Of a DNA stretch of 64,000 nt, positions 8,789 through 17,429 are shown in pieces. Each line of letters starts with the position of its first letter. Positions within the stretch are counted from its first letter, which is position 1. A program made the translations under genes and the position numbers. The notes under the pieces were generated by a model, which saw nothing but the letters and a program-made list of their open reading frames with translations, did not search any database and was not told the DNA's origin. Source of the DNA: Bradymonadales bacterium (GTDB lineage: Bacteria; Myxococcota_A; Bradymonadia; JAFGEP01); assembly GCA_016931535.1 (NCBI GenBank), contig JAFGEP010000150.1, forward strand, positions 1 to 64,000, written 5' to 3'.

Positions 8789-9643
8789 TCAGTGGCCGGC
8801 TCGACCGTTTGGCACGGGATCGAAGCTCTCCTCTTCTCCGGGAAAGGTCCCTTCTCTCACCTCGTTGCCATACACCGTCAACGCCCGAACAATCTCCTCG
8901 CCCAGCTGGGCGAACCGCCGAACGAACCTCGGCTGAAACTCCGGGTTCATCCCCAATACGTCCTGAAGCACCAGGATCTGCCCGTCGCAGTGCCCCCCAG
9001 CCCCTATGCCGATGGTGGGTACCGCCAGCGCTTCGGTCACCTGCCTGGCCAACCCTGCCGGGACACACTCCAAGACCAGGGAAAAGATACCGGCTTCCTC
9101 CAGTGACCGAGCATCCTCCAGGATACGTTGTGCCGCCTGCTCTGTCCGCCCCTGCACGCGGTAGCCACCGATCTGGTGGATGGACTGGGGGGTCAACCCC
9201 AGGTGCCCCATCACCGGAATACCGCATTGCACCAGGCGACGGACCGTCTCCAGATGCTCTCTGCCCCCCTCCAGCTTGACCGCCTGGGCCCCTCCTTCCT
9301 TCATCAACCGGCCGGCATTGCGCAGGGCCTCCTCACCGCTGACCTGGTAGGACATGAAGGGCATGTCCGCCACCAGCAGAGGGCGAGTCAGACCCCGGCG
9401 CACCGCGCGCGTGTGGTAGATGACCTCCTCCACCGTCACCGGCAGCGTCGTATCCAGGCCCTGCACCACATTGGCCAGGCTGTCGCCCACCAGGACCAGG
9501 TCGATGCCGGCCTGCTCCACCAGCCGGGCTGTGGTGAAGCAGTAGGCGGTGATGGCACTGATCTTGCGGCCTTTTTTCTTCCAGCAGAGGAGTTGGGGAA
9601 CGGTCACCGGCTTGAGAGGGCCGGACTCGTTGTGTGAGCTCAC
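8789..9643 (-). CDS. panB: 3-methyl-2-oxobutanoate hydroxymethyltransferase (PanB)
   Basis: PanB transfers a hydroxymethyl group from 5,10-methylene-tetrahydrofolate to 2-oxoisovalerate to give ketopantoate, the first step of pantothenate synthesis. The 284-aa protein shows VGDSLANVV (Mg-binding Asp), GHLGLTPQS, the catalytic-Glu segment LVLECVP and GIGAG near the C-terminus, all in family order and length. The start is a GTG with an excellent GGAGGAA site five bases upstream; an ATG ten codons earlier overlaps that site and is unlikely. No panC or panD is nearby. Confidence 0.96.
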   Translation of the reverse strand: MSSHNESGPLKPVTVPQLLCWKKKGRKISAITAYCFTTARLVEQAGIDLVLVGDSLANVVQGLDTTLPVTVEEVIYHTRAVRRGLTRPLLVADMPFMSYQVSGEEALRNAGRLMKEGGAQAVKLEGGREHLETVRRLVQCGIPVMGHLGLTPQSIHQIGGYRVQGRTEQAAQRILEDARSLEEAGIFSLVLECVPAGLARQVTEALAVPTIGIGAGGHCDGQILVLQDVLGMNPEFQPRFVRRFAQLGEEIVRALTVYGNEVREGTFPGEEESFDPVPNGRAGH

Positions 9644-9748
9644 GAGATTTCCTCCATAGGGTAGGAATCCCAAGTGGTTTCGGTGATCACCGCGTTAGAC
9701 CCTCAACACCATCGGGTTGCTGGGGTCAACGGCCCTGTCACCAAAATC

Positions 9749-9776
9749 AGCATATCTGGCCATGGAAATAGGTCAA
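9749..9776 (-). promoter_or_regulatory. Candidate promoter for panB
   Basis: Minus-strand TTGACC, 16-base spacer and TATGCT (five and four of six consensus bases). It overlaps the end of the upstream basic-protein gene and would give a leader of about 100 bases. Confidence 0.4.
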
Positions 9777-10165
9777 TGGGGATTGGCCAACTTTTTGATA
9801 TCAATGCCGAGAAGCTTCCAAGCTTTGGGGTGAAAACCGTAGGCCTCCTGGGCCTGGAGTATGGCCTGTTCCGCTTCGGGCGTCAGCTGGGTCCGCTCCA
9901 GCTTGATCCCCTGAGCCTTCAAGGAGGACAGCGTTTCCCCCAGGCGGATCAGCTCGTCGGCGTGAGCCACCTTCTCCATCGGTTTCAGGGCCACACCGCC
10001 GCGGCCCCCCTTGATCTCCTCGATGAGCCGCCGGCGGCGTTTTTCGGTCCGACCATCCAGCTTCTTCTTGCCCCCCGGTTGGCTCGTCAGCAGGGTATTG
10101 ACCTGGCGCGCAATGCGCCTCTTCTTGGCCGCTTCGGCCCCTGCCTCCCTCGGTTTCTCAGCCAT
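9773..10165 (-). CDS. Small basic protein of unknown function (130 aa)
   Basis: I do not recognise this family. The N-terminal half is very rich in Lys and Arg (AAKKRRIARQ, GRTEKRRRRLIEEIKGG), suggesting nucleic acid or ribosome contact. The C-terminal half reads like a helical domain with QLTPEAEQAILQAQEAYGFH. It has no signal peptide or cysteines. A good ribosome-binding site (GGAGTG, four bases before ATG) supports the start, and a candidate promoter lies about 200 bases upstream. The panB promoter overlaps its stop codon. Confidence 0.7.
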   Translation of the reverse strand: MAEKPREAGAEAAKKRRIARQVNTLLTSQPGGKKKLDGRTEKRRRRLIEEIKGGRGGVALKPMEKVAHADELIRLGETLSSLKAQGIKLERTQLTPEAEQAILQAQEAYGFHPKAWKLLGIDIKKLANPH

Positions 10166-10363
10166 CGATCACTCCGGACCCGCGTCTGGCTCCGTCCGCC
10201 CGACTCCACGACTCGCCACTCCACCGCGGAGTGTGCTTGCCTTTCCTCGACCGCCTGCCGCAACGATCGCCAGGTGCGCTCGTGAGCCCGCCTGTCGAGG
10301 CCGGTCTGACCTGCCTTCCCCTGGACCCCCCTCCGACCAGCCGGGTCTGAACCAACGATCTTC

Positions 10364-10393
10364 ACTATACTCGTTCGGCACGGGTTTGGTTAA
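10364..10393 (-). promoter_or_regulatory. Candidate promoter for the 130-aa basic protein gene
   Basis: Minus-strand TTAACC, 18-base spacer and TATAGT (five of six in the -10), just after the mutY stop codon. The roughly 190-base leader down to the next start codon holds only arginine-rich frames that I do not trust as genes. Confidence 0.45.
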
Positions 10394-10412
10394 GTAGGAG
10401 CATTCGGGCTCC

Positions 10413-11573
10413 TTACCCCGCACCGGACCGGCCCTCCTGGCGGATGTGTTCCAGTATCAGCCGGTTGGCCTGGGGAAAGGCATACTCCTCCGTCCGCTCG
10501 GGCTTCACCCAGCACCAACCTTGGGCAGCCCTGGGGCTCGGTGTTCCGGACAGCCAGTGGCAGTGGAATGCATGCAGGGTGACCTTGAAATGGCTATAGG
10601 CATGGCGAACCACCACTGCCGGCGCGGTGACCTCGATCTCGATACCGAGCTCCTCCCGGATCTCTCGCCGTACCGTGTCGGGTATCTCTTCCCCCGGCTC
10701 GCGCTTGCCTCCGGGAAACTCCCAGAGCCCCCCCAACAACCCCTTCTCCGGACGCAACTGGATCAGGACATGCCCCTCATGCCAGATGATCCCGACCCCG
10801 ATGTCGTAGTGTGGCAACGGCTTGGCCCGCTTCACCAACGGCAACCCGGACGGGTCGCCGCAAGCCCACGCCTGACAATGGCCGCTCACCGGACAGGCGG
10901 AGCAGCGAGGAGCCCGCGCCGTACAGATCAACGCGCCCAACTCCATCATCGACTGGTTGAAGACGCCCGGCGAGTGCGACCGGTCCACCATCTCCTGAGC
11001 CAACCGCCACAGCCGGGCCCGCACCGCCGCCCGGCCTGGGTCTTGCTCGATCCGATGCAGCCGGATCAATACCCGCTGGACGTTCCCATCCAGCACCGGC
11101 AGCCTCTGCTCGTGGACAAAGGAGAGGATGGCGCCCGCCGTGCTGCGGCCGATGCCGGGCAAGGCCACCACCTCCTCGAAGCTCCAGGGGAATCTCCCGG
11201 AGTGCCGCTCCATGACGAGCCGCGCCGCCTTGTGCAGGTTCCGACAGCGGGCGTAGTAACCCATCCCCTCCCAGAGCTTGAGCGCCTCGCTCAAGGGAGC
11301 CTGGGCCAACGCCTCCAGTGTGGGAAACCGGCTCAAAAAACGGGGATAGTAGGCCAGCACGGTCTCGACCCGGGTCTGCTGCAGCATCACCTCCGACAGC
11401 CAGACCGGATAGGGCTCCCGGGTCTCCCGCCAGGGAAGCCGGCGGCGGTTCTGCTCGTACCACCTGGCCAGGCTGTGGTTGAACGAATCGATCCGGTCCC
11501 TGTCTATCGGTTCCTCCTCCTGGCTACCAGGCACTCGGTCCGCCCCCGAAACAAAGGCCAATCCCCCCGGCAT
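10413..11573 (-). CDS. mutY: A/G-specific adenine glycosylase MutY with an intact C-terminal Nudix box
   Basis: MutY removes adenine mispaired with 8-oxoguanine. The 386-aa protein has MLQQTRVETVLAYY, the helix-hairpin-helix LPGIGRSTAGAIL, the catalytic Asp in VLDGNVQRVL, and a C-x6-C-x2-C-x5-C [4Fe-4S] cluster (CTARAPRCSACPVSGHC). The C-terminal domain contains a complete Nudix box (GKREPGEE...REIREELGI), whereas the MutT-like domain of classical MutY has lost these catalytic residues. It may thus retain 8-oxo-dGTPase-like activity or simply be less diverged. It starts one base after the nucleoside-transporter stop codon, so the two are co-transcribed. Confidence 0.93.
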   Translation of the reverse strand: MPGGLAFVSGADRVPGSQEEEPIDRDRIDSFNHSLARWYEQNRRRLPWRETREPYPVWLSEVMLQQTRVETVLAYYPRFLSRFPTLEALAQAPLSEALKLWEGMGYYARCRNLHKAARLVMERHSGRFPWSFEEVVALPGIGRSTAGAILSFVHEQRLPVLDGNVQRVLIRLHRIEQDPGRAAVRARLWRLAQEMVDRSHSPGVFNQSMMELGALICTARAPRCSACPVSGHCQAWACGDPSGLPLVKRAKPLPHYDIGVGIIWHEGHVLIQLRPEKGLLGGLWEFPGGKREPGEEIPDTVRREIREELGIEIEVTAPAVVVRHAYSHFKVTLHAFHCHWLSGTPSPRAAQGWCWVKPERTEEYAFPQANRLILEHIRQEGRSGAG

Positions 11574-11574
11574 G

Positions 11575-12873
11575 CTACTCAGTGTACAGCATGCCGGCCA
11601 CGTTACCGGTCATCATGGCGGCCAGCGTCCCCCCGATCATCGCGCGAAAACCGACCTTGGCCAGGTCTCCCCGCCGCTCGGGGGCGATCCCGCCGATCCC
11701 CCCGATCTGGATGCCGATGCTGGCGAAGTTGGCGAAACCACACAGGGCGTAGGAGGCGATCACGGCGCTCCGGGGGCTGAGTGGCGCCAAGGAGCTCTGG
11801 ATCTCGCTCAAGTGCAAGAACGCGATCAGCTCCGTCAGGATCATCTTCTCTCCCAGCAACATCCCGACCGTGGTGGCCTCCTCCCAGGGAATACCCATCA
11901 GCAGGGCGAAAGGAGCGAACGCCCACCCCAAGATCCGCTCCAGCGATAGATCCAACCCCACCAGGCTCCCCAGCCCCCCGATCACCGCGTTGACCATCGC
12001 GATCATGGCCACGAATACCAGCAGCATCGCCGCGATGTTCAACGCCAGCCTCAACCCGTCCAGCGCCCCCCGCGACAGCGCGTCCAGCCCGTTGACATCG
12101 GGTCGCTCGATCTTGAGCTTCACCTGTCCCAGCGTCTCCGACGGCTCGGTCTCTGGCACCATGATCTTGGCGATGGCCAGCGCAGCAGGTGCACTCATGA
12201 TGCTGGCCATCACCAGGTGGCCGGCGATCCCGGGGATGCTCCCCAGAACCCCCACGTAGATGGCCATCACCCCCCCGGCGATGGTGGCGAACCCCCCAAC
12301 CATCACGGCGTTCAGCTCGCTCACCGTCATCTTCTGGACGAAGGGGCGAACGACCAGTGGCGCCTCGGTCTGCCCCACAAAGATGTTGGCCGCCGCCGAA
12401 AGGCTCTCTGCACCGCTGGTCCCCATGGTGTGCTGCATGATGCGGGCGAAGAAGGAGACCACCCGTTGCATGATCCCGTAGTGATACAGGACGGTCATCA
12501 GGGCGGAGAAGAAGATCACCGTGGGCAGCGTCCAGAACGCAAAGGACTTCAGTGGGGGCGAGATCCTCCCGATGAACGTCTCCAGGTGACTCTCCCCGGC
12601 ATGGTCGATCACCGAGATCTGGTGGGCCTGGACCGTCTGGAACAAGAAGTCGCTGCCCGCCTCGCTGAACGACAGCAGCTTGCGAATCCCGACATCCACC
12701 CACTCGAACAGGACCTCGCCTGCCGCCGGCAGCAGGATGACCACCCCGAACAGCAGCTGCAGTCCAACCCCCCACAACACCACCCGCCAGGGAAAGGCCC
12801 TCCGCTTCACCGACATCAACCAGGCCACCCCGACCAGAGCCACCAGCCCGATGCATGAAAATACCCTTTCCAT
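11575..12873 (-). CDS. Concentrative nucleoside transporter (CNT/NupC family)
   Basis: This 432-aa inner-membrane protein has the CNT fingerprints GQTEAPLVVRPF and SYALCGFANFASIGIQIGGIGG, plus about nine hydrophobic helices and the N-terminal MERVFSCIGLVALVGVAWLM. CNT proteins import nucleosides with H+ or Na+; specificity cannot be read from sequence. I start at the ATG at the head of the first helix, with a GGTGGG-type site, rather than 24 codons upstream. The start region lies opposite the decayed YugP-like fragment. It is the first gene of a transporter-mutY pair. Confidence 0.92.
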   Translation of the reverse strand: MERVFSCIGLVALVGVAWLMSVKRRAFPWRVVLWGVGLQLLFGVVILLPAAGEVLFEWVDVGIRKLLSFSEAGSDFLFQTVQAHQISVIDHAGESHLETFIGRISPPLKSFAFWTLPTVIFFSALMTVLYHYGIMQRVVSFFARIMQHTMGTSGAESLSAAANIFVGQTEAPLVVRPFVQKMTVSELNAVMVGGFATIAGGVMAIYVGVLGSIPGIAGHLVMASIMSAPAALAIAKIMVPETEPSETLGQVKLKIERPDVNGLDALSRGALDGLRLALNIAAMLLVFVAMIAMVNAVIGGLGSLVGLDLSLERILGWAFAPFALLMGIPWEEATTVGMLLGEKMILTELIAFLHLSEIQSSLAPLSPRSAVIASYALCGFANFASIGIQIGGIGGIAPERRGDLAKVGFRAMIGGTLAAMMTGNVAGMLYTE

Positions 12874-12891
12874 GACCACCCACCTTACCAC

Positions 12892-13137
12892 TTGCCCCAG
12901 ATGTTTCGCCAGGCGGTTGCACCTGCGGCGGCGCTGGGATCCCACCTCTTTTGGATCTTCCTCATCCTGGGCTTTGTGCTTCAGTCCTCGGGGTTACTGT
13001 GCTCGGGTCTCTTCGCCTTTTCGTTGGCAGTTGCCTTCACCCTGCCGACCCTGCCTATCGAGCTCGATGCCTCGGCGCGAGCCAAGAGGGTACTGGAGGA
13101 GATGGGGTTGGTCTCGGTCAGTCAAGGGGGTGGTGTC
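12892..13137 (+). pseudogene. Remnant of a YugP-type neutral zinc metallopeptidase gene
   Basis: The plus-strand frame encodes a clear C-terminal piece of the YugP (zinc peptidase 2) family: QAVAPAAALGSHLFWIFLIL, SSGLLCSGLFAFSLAVAF, then LPTLPIELDASARAKRVLEE. The last block matches the family's TLPVEF-NAS-RA signature. The part with the HExxH zinc site is absent: a TGA stop lies in frame at 12856-12858 and the transporter gene occupies that space. After GLVS the expected VLNAAALTYVAA tail is replaced by unrelated sequence. I therefore call a truncated, decayed gene and not a working protein. Confidence 0.7.
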
Positions 13138-13160
13138 GAGACTGATGGGGTGAACGGGTT

Positions 13161-13943
13161 TCAGACGGCATTCTCAGGCGCCATGTCCGCCTCCAGCGGT
13201 GGGCCGTCGAGGGCTGGCACCCAGAGGTTGCTGTAGACCGGCACCGGTTCGCCTGCCAACTCTTGAAGCGGCAGCCGGCGGGAGAGGCTGCGATAGTCGG
13301 GGTGCCCGGAGGAGTACAGCACGATCACCGGATGATCGGGAGGGTACCAACCCAAAAGGGTATCGCGCAGCTTGACCAGCATGTCCACACTCTGGCTTTC
13401 CTCGATGGCCTCGCCACCTCGGCTGAACTCGCCGATCTGGCACAGCAGAAGCGGGACGCTCTGGGCCGGTACGATCCCATCGAACACCACATTCCAGGCG
13501 GAGTAGAGCTGGAGACCGTTGTGTCCGGTCCAGAAGACCCGGTCCAGCACCAGGTCGACAAACGACATCCCGTGCACCATCCGCAAGGGATGCCCTTTCG
13601 TGGCGCAGGCGCGTCGGATCAGCAGCACCGCGTCGTTGTAAAACAACGGGCTGCCGGCCACCAGGTAGAGTACGTCCCGCTCTTCCTCGAACGCCTTGCG
13701 CAGGAGCATCTGGGCCAGATCCCGGTAGCCGGTGGGGCGGTCCACGCCGGGTGTATGATAGACATAGTCCACCGCCCGGATCTCCAGGTTGGGCTCCAAG
13801 GCCCTGGCGATATCCCGGGTATGTGGCAAGCCATAAGCCCGAGCACCGCGCATGGCCGCCGAGCGAAGCTCCTGTCGGGCCTGCACACTGGCCAGGCTCG
13901 CCTGGGCCGGTCCCAGTCCTACGATGGTCAAGCACCCGCTCAT
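13161..13943 (-). CDS. SAM-dependent tetrapyrrole-methylase-like protein (YabN/MazG N-domain type)
   Basis: The 260-aa protein has the tetrapyrrole methylase fold: LTIVGLGPAQASLASVQAR at the N-terminus, ARAYGLPHTRDIARAL, and VLYLVAGSPLFYNDAV, which corresponds to the GxP...GDPxxF region. This form is seen as the N-terminal domain of some MazG-like proteins; no pyrophosphohydrolase domain is present here. The substrate is unknown and cobalamin or siroheme genes are not nearby. Its ATG overlaps the stop of the histidine kinase gene (ATGA), which implies translational coupling and perhaps a functional link. Confidence 0.8.
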   Translation of the reverse strand: MSGCLTIVGLGPAQASLASVQARQELRSAAMRGARAYGLPHTRDIARALEPNLEIRAVDYVYHTPGVDRPTGYRDLAQMLLRKAFEEERDVLYLVAGSPLFYNDAVLLIRRACATKGHPLRMVHGMSFVDLVLDRVFWTGHNGLQLYSAWNVVFDGIVPAQSVPLLLCQIGEFSRGGEAIEESQSVDMLVKLRDTLLGWYPPDHPVIVLYSSGHPDYRSLSRRLPLQELAGEPVPVYSNLWVPALDGPPLEADMAPENAV

Positions 13944-16168
13944 GTCTCTCCCCGTTCCGCTCGAGGTAGATCGAACCAGATGGCGGTCCCCCGTCCCGGC
14001 TCACTCTGTACGAACGGTTCCGATCCATGAGCTTGAAGGATGGCCCGCACGATGGCCAACCCGAGCCCCATCCCGTTGTTGAATCGGCCGGTGGTGACAA
14101 ACGGCTCGAAAGCCGACTGGCATTGTTCGGGCGTCATCCCCGAGCCATCGTCGCTGACCGACACCCGGATCTTCCCCTCCGGCACCTCTACAACCCGCAA
14201 GGTCAGGTTGGCCCGCTCCCCGGCATGCTTCTCGGCATTGCTGATGAGATTGGAGATCACCCGTCGGATCATCTCTTCATCTCCCAAAACGACCGGGTCG
14301 GTCGCCACCAGGTCCACCTGGATCTGGTTTTCGGACCGACCGGTGCGGTCCAGGAACTCATCGGCACATTCCTTGAACATGGCGGCCAGATTGACCGCGC
14401 CCAGATGAGGCTGGTAACGGATCTCTTTGTGGGACATGCGGTGGAAGCTCATGATGTCGTCGATCAGCTGAGAGAGCCGATTCAGGTTCCTCAAAGCCAC
14501 CGACATCTTCTCGTGGGCCAGATCGGACAGGTAACCCAATCGGCCGGATAGCAGCATCTCCAGGTACCCTTTGCCCGTGACCAGCGGGGATCGGAACTCG
14601 TGGCTGATCATGGCGATGAACTCATCCTTGACCCGGTGAAGCCTCTCCGCCTCCTCGTTGGCACGCAACAGCTCGACATTCCGCTTGGCCAGCTCCACTT
14701 CCACCCGTTTCAGCTCGGTGATGTCCTCGTAGGTCCCCAGTACCCCCACCACGTTGCCGTCAGCATCGTGCAGCGGGATCTTGTTGGTATCGACCCAGGC
14801 CTCGCTACCATCTTTGCGCAGCTGAGGCTCGATGATGTGAAACTCGGGGGTATCCGATTCCATCACGCGTCGGTCGTATTCTCTGTAAAACTCGCTCTCT
14901 TCTCTCTTCCACAGCAGGTCGAAATCGGTCAACCCCACGACCTCTTCGGGTGAGCTCAGATTGGCGTCCTGGGCGAAGGCCTTGTTGCAGCCCAGGTATA
15001 CCAAGTCGCAGTCCTTCCAGAAGACCCGGACCGGGATGGTATCCAGAACCGCCTGCAACATCTGCTGGGATTCCCGCAGATCCCGGTCGGCCCTGCGACG
15101 CTCGGTCACATCCCGATCCACTCCCCGGTGTCCGGCCAGCCTTCCCTCCTCGTCGAAGTATGGCATCCCCTGGGTCTCCAGCACGATCTCCCGGCCATCC
15201 CGGTGCAACATCATGTGCTCGAAGACCACCGGCTCGGCAGCCATGGCCATCCCGTTCATGATCGGTGCCACCCGCTCCGCCTCTTGGGGGCTCATGAACT
15301 TCAGCGGCGATTTCCCCAGCACCTCCTCGGGCTGGTATCCCAACAGGTCCATGACCCGGGGGCTGGAGTAGGAGAAATTGCCCTTGGCGTCGGTCTCCCA
15401 GGCCCAGTCGCTGATGGTCTCCACCAAAGTCCGGTACCGGATTTCGCTCTCGCGCAAGGCGATCTCCGCCCGTTTGCGCTCGCTGATGTCCTCCAGTGTT
15501 CCTTCCAGGAACAACGGCACCCCCTGGTCGTTCCGGATCACCCGGGCCTGCAGTTGAATCGTGATGGTCTCACCGTTCGCCCGCCGCATGCGGGTCTCGA
15601 TCGCGACGTTGCTGTCGGTCCGGGCCATCTCCACCAGCCGCTCCCGATCCCGATAGTCCACGTACAGGTTGTGCATTCCCACCCGGTTGAGGGCTTCAAG
15701 GCTATCGTACCCCGATCGCTCCAGGACGACCCGGTTGACCTCGATCAACTTGCCATCCAGTGTTGACCTGAAGATCCCGATCGGCACCCGATCGAAGAGC
15801 TGGCGGTACATCGCCTCCGACTGCTCCAACCGCTGTGTGAGCCATCGGTGCTCCGGCTCGTCACAGGCCGGCAACCCTTTCCTGACCGCCGTGATCTCCC
15901 CCGTGGAGGCTCCCCCGGCACAAAGAAAGGGGATACTGGGGGCCAGTTCGGCCAGGATCTTCAACGCCTCCGCCGGCTTCAATCGACGGGACTGTTGATG
16001 GGACAAAACGACATCCCACGGCCTCACCTCCAGCTGGGCGATCAGCGCCTCCCGACTGTCGGCACGATGGCGGATGACATTCTCGTCTTCGCCATACAGG
16101 CGATGGACCAGTGCATCCGTCTGCTCGTCCGAGTCAGCGATGACCAGTACCTGCAACGGTGCCTTCAT
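13940..16168 (-). CDS. Multi-PAS sensor histidine kinase with a degenerate receiver-like N-terminus
   Basis: The 742-aa kinase has, in order: a receiver-like domain (about 5-105) whose phospho-acceptor site reads WDVVLSHQ with no Asp; three PAS/PAC domains (about 125-240, 245-360, 370-490); a HisKA domain with phospho-acceptor His about 523 (MISHEFRSP); and an HATPase domain with NLISNAEKH, VSDDGSGM and GLGLAIVRAI. No transmembrane helix is visible, so it senses inside the cell. The ATG I use has AGGAGG nine bases upstream; an earlier GTG would place that site inside the gene. No cognate response regulator is in the window. Its stop overlaps the methylase-like gene. Confidence 0.92.
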   Translation of the reverse strand: MKAPLQVLVIADSDEQTDALVHRLYGEDENVIRHRADSREALIAQLEVRPWDVVLSHQQSRRLKPAEALKILAELAPSIPFLCAGGASTGEITAVRKGLPACDEPEHRWLTQRLEQSEAMYRQLFDRVPIGIFRSTLDGKLIEVNRVVLERSGYDSLEALNRVGMHNLYVDYRDRERLVEMARTDSNVAIETRMRRANGETITIQLQARVIRNDQGVPLFLEGTLEDISERKRAEIALRESEIRYRTLVETISDWAWETDAKGNFSYSSPRVMDLLGYQPEEVLGKSPLKFMSPQEAERVAPIMNGMAMAAEPVVFEHMMLHRDGREIVLETQGMPYFDEEGRLAGHRGVDRDVTERRRADRDLRESQQMLQAVLDTIPVRVFWKDCDLVYLGCNKAFAQDANLSSPEEVVGLTDFDLLWKREESEFYREYDRRVMESDTPEFHIIEPQLRKDGSEAWVDTNKIPLHDADGNVVGVLGTYEDITELKRVEVELAKRNVELLRANEEAERLHRVKDEFIAMISHEFRSPLVTGKGYLEMLLSGRLGYLSDLAHEKMSVALRNLNRLSQLIDDIMSFHRMSHKEIRYQPHLGAVNLAAMFKECADEFLDRTGRSENQIQVDLVATDPVVLGDEEMIRRVISNLISNAEKHAGERANLTLRVVEVPEGKIRVSVSDDGSGMTPEQCQSAFEPFVTTGRFNNGMGLGLAIVRAILQAHGSEPFVQSEPGRGTAIWFDLPRAERGET

Positions 16169-16290
16169 CTCCATCTGCCTCCTGGCCACCTGGAACGCTG
16201 GCCAACTGCCTTCACTGCGGGTCTGGTCGCCTGTTCAGTCAACGTTCATGCCCTTCCCAGAAAATCGGTCACAGACCACCTCGCAAGGAA

Positions 16291-17181
16291 TCAAGGTTCA
16301 TCTTCCGCACGGTCGCCCAAACCTGGCTGGACCGTTCCGTTGGCAGGTCCGACCTCCGACGGCTGGCCAAAGGTCATGGAGCCCTCCCGCAAGATCCGAT
16401 CCGGATCCCCCAGAAACTCGAAGTGCATCGTATCCTGTAGCTGATCCCAACCCAGCCAGTAGAACCCGTAGCGTTCGAAAGCGTGTACCCAGCACTCGGG
16501 CATCGCCATGCGCTCGAAGATGGAGTCCACCTCGATCTGACAAAGGGGGTGATCCCTCCAGCGGGCGACGCAACGGCAGCAGGTGTTGCGATGGGAGTCG
16601 ATGTCGATGGCGATGCCGTAGACGTGGTTGGAGACCTCCCCCGTATGGTAGGTATTGCGCGTTCGCAGACCGGTGACCCGCTCGGGTTGATAGGGCACGT
16701 GAGCACAGGAACGCTCGATCTCGGCTTCTACGCATCGCAGCGCCGGGATGATCTGGCGGTTGACACGCACGCGATGGCCCATGAACGTGGTCGTCTCGGC
16801 ATTCTGAGCGGGGGTGGTCTCGTTCATCGAAGGGTGGCCAAACCCCTCGAAGTACCCGTAGTGCTCGGTCCGGTAGCGAATCGACTCCTGGTGCCTTCGC
16901 CGGCGGATCTCCCGCTCTTCGTCGGTCATGTTGGGGATCGGCACGAAGTTGGACCGGATCAGAAAATCCTGGGGCTCCTGCTCGTTGCACTCCGAGAGGT
17001 ACTCCTCGGGCTGCGTGTCGATCTCCGGGTCGGCGGCAACCTCGCCATCCTCCGGTACCTCTACCCTTTCACCTGCCTGCTGGGAATAGGAGGAAGCACT
17101 CACCACCAGAATCGACCACACCGCAATCGATGGCAGAAACCTCGGCCAAAAGGAACCACCTGGCATACATCGGGATTTCAT
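16291..17181 (-). CDS. Secreted M15-type peptidase (VanY/extensin-like domain)
   Basis: The 296-aa product starts with a signal-like segment (FLPSIAVWSILVVSASSYSQ), then an acidic linker. The C-terminal domain shows the M15/D-Ala-D-Ala carboxypeptidase pattern: SNHVYGIAIDID supplies a zinc His and Asp, and DTMHFEF supplies the second His. Family members cut the peptide stems of peptidoglycan. Six or more cysteines in the catalytic part (for example CCRCVARW) suggest disulfides in the periplasm. The start was set by the signal peptide; its ribosome-binding site is weak. Confidence 0.8.
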   Translation of the reverse strand: MKSRCMPGGSFWPRFLPSIAVWSILVVSASSYSQQAGERVEVPEDGEVAADPEIDTQPEEYLSECNEQEPQDFLIRSNFVPIPNMTDEEREIRRRRHQESIRYRTEHYGYFEGFGHPSMNETTPAQNAETTTFMGHRVRVNRQIIPALRCVEAEIERSCAHVPYQPERVTGLRTRNTYHTGEVSNHVYGIAIDIDSHRNTCCRCVARWRDHPLCQIEVDSIFERMAMPECWVHAFERYGFYWLGWDQLQDTMHFEFLGDPDRILREGSMTFGQPSEVGPANGTVQPGLGDRAEDEP

Positions 17182-17429
17182 GGACCCTTGATAGCAAACC
17201 GCACCAGGACACGTCAAATGCCAAGCCCTTAGCACTTCAAACAAGGGTGCCACACGGAAAGGCCAACTCTGGATTCCCCCTCGCCAATGAAAGGTCGGGA
17301 AGAGCCGCTCACCTGGCCTCATTGAAAAACAGGCACCGAAAGACCGCAATGCAGAGGGATCGAAGGGTGACTCCCCAGGCCGATACCCCTGGCGTTCCGA
17401 TTCCGCTATCATCCCTACGGGGTTGCCCC

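Noticed and set aside
10087..10423. Two short arginine-rich minus-strand frames
   Set aside because: They begin inside mutY or the candidate promoter, have no ribosome-binding site and look like random GC-rich translation.
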